A DNA stretch of 6,092 bases from Acetobacteraceae bacterium (GTDB taxonomy: Bacteria; Pseudomonadota; Alphaproteobacteria; Acetobacterales; Acetobacteraceae), in contig CANJSR010000311.1 of the NCBI GenBank assembly GCA_947476855.1, forward strand, positions 1 through 6,092, read 5' to 3'. The position numbers and the translations under genes are program-made. Within the stretch, counting starts at the first letter, position 1; every line of letters starts with the position of its first letter. The notes beneath the pieces are model-generated. The model did no database searches and was not told the origin of the DNA. It worked only from the letters and a program-made list of their open reading frames with translations. Below are positions 1-5,243 of the stretch, piece after piece.

Positions 1-218
1 CCGCGATAGCGGATTTCTCCGGTCACGTCGGCGTTGTTCGGCAGCATCCGCACCAGGGACGAACACAGGGTCGACTTGCCGCAGCCGGACTCCCCGACGA
101 TCCCCAGGATTTCCCCGGGGTTCAGCGAGAAGGTCACCCCGTCGACCGCTCGGACGGACCCGCGGCGGGACCGGAAGCTGACGCGCAGGTCGCGGACATC
201 AAGGACAGGTTCTGTCAT
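1..218 (-). CDS. Dpp/Opp-type ABC transporter ATP-binding protein, N-terminal part (runs off window)
   Basis: This is the cytoplasmic ATPase of a peptide/nickel-type ABC importer; it would hydrolyse ATP to drive uptake through the two permeases encoded just upstream. Only the first 72 residues are in the window. Translating the minus strand from the ATG at 218-216 gives MTEPVLDVRDLRVSF, then a beta-strand region ending VDGVTFSLNPGEILGIVGE. The Walker A motif GESGCGKST is at residues 42-50, followed by the TGEIRYRG segment usual in OppD/DppD proteins. The Q-loop, LSGGQ signature and Walker B lie beyond position 1, so integrity of the gene cannot be judged. The start lies 4 bases after the stop of the DppC-type permease, with a weak GGGA upstream, which suggests translational coupling. 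A DppD/OppD identity (first of the two usual ATPases) is likely from gene order; a second ATPase may follow outside the window. Confidence 0.93.
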   Translation of the reverse strand, partial: MTEPVLDVRDLRVSFRSRRGSVRAVDGVTFSLNPGEILGIVGESGCGKSTLCSSLVRMLPNNADVTGEIRYR

Positions 219-222
219 GGCA

Positions 223-1080
223 TCAATCCCGCGACTGCCGTGGGTCGAGCCGATCGCGCAACCAATCACCGAAGATGTTCAGGCTGAGCACGGCGAGCAA
301 AATCGCCAGCCCCGGCATCACCGTCAGCCACCACGCGACCGTCATATAGGCGCGCCCATCGGCCAGCATCAGGCCCCAGGACACCTCCGGTGGCTGCACG
401 CCCAGCCCCAGGAAGGACAGGGAGCTTTCAAGGATGATCACCCGCCCCAGGTCCAGCGTGGCCAGCACGATGATGCTGTTGGCGACGTTCGGCAGGATAT
501 GGCGCAGCCCGATCCGCCAGCGCGGCTGCCCGGCGATGCGGGCGAGCGCCACGTAGTCGCGGCCCTTTACGCTCAGGACCTCACCGCGCACCAGACGGGC
601 ATACCGCGCCCAGTTCGTTATCCCCATCACCAGGATGATATTCGTCACGCTCGGCCCCAGCGCGGCGACGAAGCCCAGCGCCATCAGGATGAACGGCATC
701 GCCAGGAAAGCATCGACGACACGCATGATCAGGCTGTCGAGCGCCCCGCCCGCATAGCCCGCAATCAGCCCCAGGATGACGCCGATCGACCCGGCCAGCG
801 CGATCGCGAACAGGGCAATGATCAGCGAGACCCGCGCGCCGTAGATCAGGCGGGAGAGGATGTCGCGGCCCAGATTGTCACCGCCCAGCAGGTTGGACCA
901 CGTGCCCTCATCGATCCAGACCGGCGGTGACAGCGAAGCCAGGAAGTTCTGTTCGGCCGGATCCCAGGGCGCGATGATGGGCGCGAGGATCGCCGCCAGC
1001 ACGAACATAGCCACAAGGCCCGTCGCCAGGATCGGCGCCCCGCGCATGGATTCCCGTGTCCGGGACAGAAGCGATGCCAT
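223..1080 (-). CDS. ABC transporter permease, DppC/OppC type
   Basis: Inner-membrane channel subunit of the importer, expected to pair with the DppB-type subunit encoded just upstream. The 285-residue product has the usual length and layout of DppC-family permeases. There is a first membrane helix at about 17-37, then a periplasmic stretch containing GGDNLGRD (66-73), a variant of the family's conserved G(T)DxxGRD. Further helices lie at about 84-110, 122-142, 143-160, 201-228 and 247-272. The cytoplasmic EAA-type loop that docks on the ATPase is visible as YVALARIAG (176-184) followed by IGLRHILPN (190-198). The conserved LSFLGLG is at 221-227, and the C-terminus ends GDWLRDRLDPR. The ATG at 1080-1078 lies 2 bases after the upstream permease stop. 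No strong ribosome binding site is seen, so coupled translation is likely. Substrate unknown: peptides, nickel and opines are all handled by this family. Confidence 0.95.
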   Translation of the reverse strand: MASLLSRTRESMRGAPILATGLVAMFVLAAILAPIIAPWDPAEQNFLASLSPPVWIDEGTWSNLLGGDNLGRDILSRLIYGARVSLIIALFAIALAGSIGVILGLIAGYAGGALDSLIMRVVDAFLAMPFILMALGFVAALGPSVTNIILVMGITNWARYARLVRGEVLSVKGRDYVALARIAGQPRWRIGLRHILPNVANSIIVLATLDLGRVIILESSLSFLGLGVQPPEVSWGLMLADGRAYMTVAWWLTVMPGLAILLAVLSLNIFGDWLRDRLDPRQSRD

Positions 1081-1082
1081 GG

Positions 1083-1997
1083 TCAGTACCGGATCCGAGG
1101 GTCGAGCCAGGAATAGATCAGGTCGACAACAAGATTGAGCAGCAGGATGAACATCGCCGTCACCATGACGGCGGCCTGCACGACGGGGTAGTCCCGGCCA
1201 TTGATCGCATCAACGACGATCATGCCGATACCGGGCCAGGCGAACACAGTCTCGGTCACGACCGCGCCGGACAGCAGAACGCCAAACTGCAACGCCATAT
1301 AGGTGACGATCGGTATCGCGGCGTTCCGCAGCGCGTGCTTCAGCACGATCACGCGATCGGGCAGGCCCGACAGACGCTCAAACCGGACGAAGTCGCTTTG
1401 CAGGGCTTCCAGCATGCTCGATCGCGTCAGGCGAGCGATGGCGGCGGCGGAAAACCAGCCCAGTGTGATGGCGGGCAGGATGATGTTTTCAACCCCGCCG
1501 CGGCCGGAGGTTGGGAACCAGCCCAGATGAACCGAGAAATACAGGATCAGGATCAGCCCCAGCCAAAAGGTTGGCGTCGCCTGCCCGAGCGTCGCGAACC
1601 AGCGGGCGATCGTGTCGATCCAACTGTCCCGCCGCACCGCGGCCAGGATACCGATGGGCAGCGCGATGATGATCGCGAACAGCATCGACACGGCCGCCAG
1701 TTCCAGCGTCGCGGGAAGCCGAGCCATGACGATGTCGAGGGCTGGCTCGCGATAGCGGAAGGAGTTCCCCATGTCGCCTTCCAGCACCCGGCCGAGGAAG
1801 GTCAGGTACTGCTCATGCAGCGGCTTGTCCAACCCCAGCTGGTTGCGGAAGAAATTACGGTCCTGCTCGGTCGCCTCGGACGGCAGCAGCAGGATCGTGG
1901 GATCCCCGGTCACCCGGGCGAGGCTGAACACGATCATGCTGACGAAGACCGCGGTCACCGCAGTCTGGCCAATCCGGCGGAGGATAAAAAGCCACAT
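1083..1997 (-). CDS. ABC transporter permease, DppB/OppB type
   Basis: Inner-membrane channel subunit of the Dpp/Opp-type importer, 304 residues, close to the family's usual 300-340. The first helix is at about 9-28. It is followed by the large periplasmic segment typical of DppB, including GDP (31-33), LGLDKPLHEQYLTFL (54-68) and the GDMGNSF block (74-80). Remaining helices lie at about 100-122, 135-160, 170-190, 230-255 and 272-297. TPTFWLGL (141-148), HALRNAAIPI (221-230) and VFAWPGIG (251-258) are family hallmarks, and the protein ends WLDPRIRY. The EAA-type loop reads DFVRFERLSGL (202-212), whereas relatives more often have an alanine where glutamate 207 stands; this is a mild oddity in the ATPase-docking loop. 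The ATG at 1997-1995 follows the binding-protein stop by 12 bases, and the only Shine-Dalgarno-like bases are too far upstream to be ideal. Confidence 0.95.
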   Translation of the reverse strand: MWLFILRRIGQTAVTAVFVSMIVFSLARVTGDPTILLLPSEATEQDRNFFRNQLGLDKPLHEQYLTFLGRVLEGDMGNSFRYREPALDIVMARLPATLELAAVSMLFAIIIALPIGILAAVRRDSWIDTIARWFATLGQATPTFWLGLILILYFSVHLGWFPTSGRGGVENIILPAITLGWFSAAAIARLTRSSMLEALQSDFVRFERLSGLPDRVIVLKHALRNAAIPIVTYMALQFGVLLSGAVVTETVFAWPGIGMIVVDAINGRDYPVVQAAVMVTAMFILLLNLVVDLIYSWLDPRIRY

Positions 1998-2009
1998 GGT
2001 ATGTCTGGA

Positions 2010-3542
2010 TCAGTCCTTGTCGACCACCCAGAACACCGGCCAGGAGACGTTGGCGCGCGGTGTCCAGCGGACGTTCTTGCGGGTCGCATAGACCTCATTC
2101 GTGGTCCACAGGAAGATCCACGGGGGATTGTCGTAGGCGTGGGTGAACAGCTTCTTCAGATGGGCTTCGCGCGCCTTCGGGTCGGTGAAGGCGTTGGCCG
2201 CGTCGATCATCTCATCCAGCACGGGATCGGAGTTCCACGACAGCGAGCCCCCGGTACGCCAGGCGCGCGGCAGGCGGCCCATCGGGTCGTTGTTGTAGTC
2301 CGTCCAGTTCTGCCAGAACATGTCCTGCTTATCGTACTCGCGCGCGCTGACGCGGGCGAGCCAGGCGCCATACTCCAGGAACTCCATCTTCGTCTTCACG
2401 CCGATCTGGCCGAGGTAGAAGCTGACGGCTTCCGCCACTTCCTTGCTCTGCGCGGCGCGGCCGGGCGCGAGGCCGGTGAATTCATAGGTGCGGGTGAAGT
2501 CGAACTTGGCTTCCTCCAGCATCGCCTTCGCCTTTTTCGGGTCGTAGGCGTAGGGCTCCTTCCCGATGTCGCAGCCGGTGATCTGGATGTTGCACTGCAC
2601 GGCAACCGGCGTCGCGAAGCCAAACATCACGCGGTTGATCAGGGTCTTGCGGTCGATCGCGTGATTCAGCGCCTGACGCACCTTAGGGTTGGCGAACTGT
2701 CCATGGGCTGCCTTCACGCTGATCGCGATGAAGATGTTCTGGAAGCTCGGGCTGACGATGACATTGACGTTCTTGTCGGCTTCAAGCTGCTTGGCGACCT
2801 GCGGCGGCACGTTGACGATCGCGTCGACCTCTCCGGCGCGCAGCATCGCGATGCGCGTCTGCGGGTCGGAGACCATCTTCATCACCAGGCGGTCGATCTT
2901 CGGCTTCTTGCCCCAATGGTCGGGGTAGGCCGCGAATTCGGTCTGCTCACGGATGCGGCGGCTGACGAAACGGAATGGTCCCGTTCCGATCGGATGACGC
3001 CCGACCTCGTCGTTGCCGGTCTTCTCGGTCGTCGTCTTGTCGACGATGTAGAAGAATTCACCGAGATTCTCGATCAGCGCGGCGTCGGGCTGCTTGAGTT
3101 TCAGCTTCACCGTCAGGTCGTCGATCACTTCCACGTCGACGACATTGCGCGTCAGGATCGCCGCGCGCGGGTTCTTGATTTCAGGATCGTTGGAGCGCTG
3201 CCATGAGAACTTCACGTCCTCGGCGGTGAACGCCTCGCCGTTGTGAAATTTGACATTTGGCCGAAGCTTGAAGGTGTACTCCTTCCCGTCGGCGGAAACT
3301 TCATGCGACAGCGCCAGTTCGGGCGCGAGCTTGCCGGCGTTGTCGTGGCCGTACAGGCCTTCGAAGATGTGATTGAAGAACTGGTAGTCGCCACCACCGG
3401 AAATCTTGTGCGGGTCGATGCTGGCGGGGTCGATGCCAACGGCGGCGGTGATGGTCTTCTGTGCCAACGCCGTACCCGCCGGCGTGGCCAGGGCCAAGCC
3501 GGTGACAGCAGCCCAGGCGAGATTCCTCCATCCCATTCGCAT
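2010..3542 (-). CDS. ABC transporter substrate-binding protein, family 5 (peptide/nickel type)
   Basis: Periplasmic protein that binds the substrate and delivers it to the permeases; first gene of the operon. From the chosen start it has 510 residues, normal for SBP family 5. Residues 1-27 form a signal peptide: basic start MRMGWR, hydrophobic core, cleavage site ALA before Q28. There is no lipobox cysteine, so it should be soluble. Family features include KLAPELA (71-77), the signature block LRPNVKFHNGEAFTAEDVKF (93-112), IGTGPFRF (185-192), RIAMLRAGEVDA (230-241), NPKVRQALNHAIDR (285-298) and YDPKKAKAMLEEA (333-345). The frame is open upstream to 3719, but that extension lacks a signal peptide. 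An AGGGAG at 3557-3552, 9 bases before the ATG at 3542, favours this start; ATGs at 3560 and 3536 are alternatives. Two cysteines (C317, C324) may form a disulfide. Substrate cannot be named. Confidence 0.95.
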   Translation of the reverse strand: MRMGWRNLAWAAVTGLALATPAGTALAQKTITAAVGIDPASIDPHKISGGGDYQFFNHIFEGLYGHDNAGKLAPELALSHEVSADGKEYTFKLRPNVKFHNGEAFTAEDVKFSWQRSNDPEIKNPRAAILTRNVVDVEVIDDLTVKLKLKQPDAALIENLGEFFYIVDKTTTEKTGNDEVGRHPIGTGPFRFVSRRIREQTEFAAYPDHWGKKPKIDRLVMKMVSDPQTRIAMLRAGEVDAIVNVPPQVAKQLEADKNVNVIVSPSFQNIFIAISVKAAHGQFANPKVRQALNHAIDRKTLINRVMFGFATPVAVQCNIQITGCDIGKEPYAYDPKKAKAMLEEAKFDFTRTYEFTGLAPGRAAQSKEVAEAVSFYLGQIGVKTKMEFLEYGAWLARVSAREYDKQDMFWQNWTDYNNDPMGRLPRAWRTGGSLSWNSDPVLDEMIDAANAFTDPKAREAHLKKLFTHAYDNPPWIFLWTTNEVYATRKNVRWTPRANVSWPVFWVVDKD

Positions 3543-3551
3543 CCGTTCGCA

Positions 3552-3557
3552 CTCCCT
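3552..3557 (-). promoter_or_regulatory. Ribosome binding site of the substrate-binding protein gene
   Basis: The minus strand reads AGGGAG here, with 9 bases between it and the ATG at 3542. It sits 15 bases from the next ATG (3536) and lies just inside the ATG at 3560. It therefore selects 3542 as start, which also leaves a textbook signal peptide at the N-terminus. It is the clearest Shine-Dalgarno sequence in the operon. Confidence 0.6.
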
Positions 3558-3595
3558 CATGCCGTCGTCGGTGTTGATCGTGTTCGGCTGGCCGG

Positions 3596-3624
3596 AAGAT
3601 ACCCCCCGCTGCCCCGAGCGACAA
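3596..3624 (-). promoter_or_regulatory. Possible sigma-70-type promoter of the importer operon
   Basis: Reading leftward on the minus strand, TTGTCG (3624-3619) is followed by exactly 17 bases and then TATCTT (3601-3596). Each hexamer matches 4 of 6 consensus bases and the spacing is ideal. Transcription would start near 3589, giving a leader of roughly 45 bases before the ATG at 3542, with the ribosome binding site inside it. The spacer is very G-rich. This is a pattern match only; a region this long can give such a match by chance. Confidence 0.35.
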
Positions 3625-3834
3625 GTTTGTTTCCCCCAGCTGTTTTCCCGGGTCGGGTCGAAGGCGCCGTTTGTTGCGCGTCGGTGCGATCCAGGGTTAG
3701 CGTTCCCATCGGCGGCCAACCGCGAGGCAAAAATGGCGCATCGGCACGACGATACGGACGGGAAACGGGCACCGCGGACGGCCCTGGCGCCGCGCGATCA
3801 CAACGGCATGCACAGCTGTATCAACACAGCGATC

Positions 3835-3839
3835 GGGGA
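3835..3839 (+). promoter_or_regulatory. Probable ribosome binding site of the flavoprotein gene
   Basis: GGGGA lies 5 bases before the ATG at 3845. It is a modest match with a slightly short spacer. It supports 3845 as the start, which also places the family's N-terminal MDFSLSPEH at the very beginning of the protein. Confidence 0.45.
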
Positions 3840-3844
3840 CTGAC

Positions 3845-5086
3845 ATGGACTTCTCTCTCTCGCCCGAACATGCCCGCCTGCGCGATCGCTGCCTGGAACT
3901 CGCCGCCGATTTCGCCACAAGGTCGGCCCAGCACGACCGCGAGGCGTCCCACCCGACCGAGAACTACGATATCCTGCGCCGGGAGGGCTTCCTGTCCCTG
4001 ACGGTGCCCAAGGAATATGGCGGCCAGGGCGTCAGCCTGCTGGGCCACACCTTCGCCTATGAGGCTTTGGGCCAGGGCTGCCCGTCCACCGCTTTGTCGT
4101 TCAACATGCACGCCTCGGTGGTGAACCCGGTGCTGGAAAGCCCCGAGATTTCGGCAGCTTCGAAGAACCTGATCGCCGACCTTGTGGTGAACCAGCGCAA
4201 GCTGATCGGTGGCAACTTCTCCGAGCCAGGTCACACCTCGCTGATCGGCGAACGGCCGTTGACCGCGCGCGCCCGCCGCGTGCCCGGCGGGTATCGCGTG
4301 ACGGCGCGGAAGATGTTCGCGTCCATGCTGGAAGCGGCCGACTACGTGCTGGTGCTCGCCTATCCGGATGGATCGACGTCCTCCGTCGCCGGGGCGCTGA
4401 TGCTGGTCCCGCATGACGCGCCGGGGCGCAGCGTCAATGCGAACTGGGACGTGCTGGGCATGCGCGCGACCCGCAGCGACAGCCTGATCCTGGAGGAAGC
4501 CGAGGTCGGCGAGAGCGCCGCCATCCTCTGGACCGACGACCTGCGGAAGTTCCGGCTGAGCTATTTCAACTGGTTCTGGGGCTCCTATACGGCCGTCTAT
4601 TTGGGCGTCGCCGTCGCCGCCTACAACGAAATCCGCCGCCTGATGCATGACCGCAAGGCGGCGGGTTATTCCCAGTCGCTCGCCTATCACCCCGATGTCC
4701 GCCGCCACATTGCCCAGATGTCCGCCGACATCGATGCCGCACGGCTGGTTACCTATCGCTCCGCCTGGCTGAGCGACACGCAAGGCCCGACACCCGAGAC
4801 GACCGCCGCCCTGTTCCGGGCAAAATATTTGGTAGGCGAAACGGTCGGTCGGGTCACCCGCACCGCGCTGACGCTGGCCGGCGCGCACGGGATCTTCAAG
4901 GGATCACGGCTGGAGCAACTGTTCCGCGACGGCGCCATCGGCGCGATCCAGCCGCCGCAGTCGGATTTCTGCCTGTGGACGATGGGCAGCCACGAACTCG
5001 GGATCGACCCGGCGGACCTGCTGCCGCCGATGAAGCCCGAGAACGCGGGCGCGGCGTTTGGGCATCCGGCCAAGCCGATCAGCTAG
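3845..5086 (+). CDS. Acyl-CoA dehydrogenase-family flavoprotein with atypical active site
   Basis: FAD-dependent protein of the acyl-CoA dehydrogenase fold, 413 residues (family about 380-420), cytoplasmic, with no signal or membrane segment. The N-terminal helical domain (about 1-115) starts MDFSLSPEHARLRDRC and contains VPKEYGGQG (54-62). The central beta domain (about 120-225) holds SEPG (126-129), a degenerate form of the TEP..GSD flavin motif, RKMFAS (155-160) and WDVLGMRATRSD (201-212). The C-terminal helical domain (about 236-385) contains LAGAHGIFKGSRLEQLFRDG (344-363). Canonical enzymes have a catalytic glutamate either in a YEGT-like segment after RDA or in the helix before the first C-terminal glycine. 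Here these places read IQPPQSDF (368-375) and an aromatic run YFNWFWGSY (240-248), with no glutamate. It could be a dehydrogenase using another base, or a flavin monooxygenase-like relative. It is divergent from the importer operon. No ETF or CoA-ligase gene is in the window. Confidence 0.9.
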   Translation: MDFSLSPEHARLRDRCLELAADFATRSAQHDREASHPTENYDILRREGFLSLTVPKEYGGQGVSLLGHTFAYEALGQGCPSTALSFNMHASVVNPVLESPEISAASKNLIADLVVNQRKLIGGNFSEPGHTSLIGERPLTARARRVPGGYRVTARKMFASMLEAADYVLVLAYPDGSTSSVAGALMLVPHDAPGRSVNANWDVLGMRATRSDSLILEEAEVGESAAILWTDDLRKFRLSYFNWFWGSYTAVYLGVAVAAYNEIRRLMHDRKAAGYSQSLAYHPDVRRHIAQMSADIDAARLVTYRSAWLSDTQGPTPETTAALFRAKYLVGETVGRVTRTALTLAGAHGIFKGSRLEQLFRDGAIGAIQPPQSDFCLWTMGSHELGIDPADLLPPMKPENAGAAFGHPAKPIS

Positions 5087-5096
5087 GCCGTCTGTC

Positions 5097-5128
5097 GTCG
5101 TGGTGGCTGAAGGGCCACCATCCACGAC
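5097..5128. repeat. Inverted repeat / hairpin after the flavoprotein gene
   Basis: TGGTGGC (5101-5107) and GCCACCA (5114-5120) are a perfect 7-base inverted repeat around a 6-base loop. An overlapping outer pair, GTCGTGG (5097-5103) with CCACGAC (5122-5128), can form instead, or partly extend it. It begins about 14 bases after the stop at 5086 and could act as a transcription end for the rightward gene. There is no T-run after it, so an intrinsic terminator is not established; it may simply be the left end of the neighbouring palindromic element. Confidence 0.5.
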
Positions 5129-5177
5129 TTCGGTGTTGGCAACAGGGGAAGTCGTGGGCCCCGGCCTTTCGGCCGGG
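5122..5177. repeat. Palindromic REP-like intergenic element
   Basis: Two perfect inverted repeats lie in tandem. CCACGACTTC (5122-5131) pairs with GAAGTCGTGG (5148-5157) around 16 bases, and CCCGGCC (5160-5166) pairs with GGCCGGG (5171-5177) around a TTTC loop. The minus strand reads GTCATCCCGGCCGAAAGGCC followed by CCACGACTTC. This resembles dispersed intergenic palindromes I recognise from GC-rich alphaproteobacteria; that is recollection, not a search. It sits between convergent genes, the usual place for such elements. It could stabilise or end both transcripts, or be a mobile non-autonomous repeat. No second copy is in the window. Confidence 0.6.
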
Positions 5178-5243
5178 ATGACGGGGGTGGGACGGCCGGT
5201 GCCTCCGACCAGCCTGAACCGACCCCACGCCCCCAAGATCGCC

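Larger units (their letters stand above)
3543..3844. promoter_or_regulatory. Divergent intergenic region between importer operon and flavoprotein gene
   Basis: These 302 bases separate two genes transcribed away from each other, so promoters for both directions must lie here. I see a candidate leftward promoter near 3596-3624, but no convincing rightward -35/-10 pair. Short motifs present are an 8-base palindrome ACAGCTGT near 3812-3819, a related CAGCTGT near 3638-3644, and a tandem GGGTC near 3651-3660. None forms a clear operator pair. The leftward frame stays open through part of the region, but I regard that as chance coding potential of GC-rich DNA. No RNA gene, attenuator or terminator hairpin is evident. 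Confidence 0.6.

Noticed and set aside
34..930. A 298-codon plus-strand open frame antisense to the ATPase and the DppC-type permease.
   Set aside because: It has low-complexity composition (runs of Q, H, R, D), no motif, and lies opposite clear family members.
1056..3206. A 716-codon plus-strand open frame antisense to the DppB-type permease and the binding protein.
   Set aside because: Its translation is rich in H, R, D, G and Q with no recognisable domain, and it spans two well-supported minus-strand genes. Long antisense frames are expected where third positions are mostly G or C.
3543..3719. N-terminal extension of the substrate-binding protein by 59 residues, starting at 3719.
   Set aside because: The extension has no signal-like character and would bury the signal peptide. 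A good ribosome binding site and a textbook signal peptide support the start at 3542.
3812..3819. ACAGCTGT palindrome as a regulator binding site.
   Set aside because: Eight bases with no symmetric extension and no second full copy; too short to support an operator call.
3821..4888. A 355-codon minus-strand open frame antisense to the flavoprotein.
   Set aside because: Its composition is typical of an antisense shadow, and it conflicts with a clear acyl-CoA-dehydrogenase-fold gene on the other strand.
5101..5120. Intrinsic (rho-independent) terminator for the flavoprotein gene.
   Set aside because: The hairpin is good, but no T-run follows in either direction; kept only as an inverted repeat.
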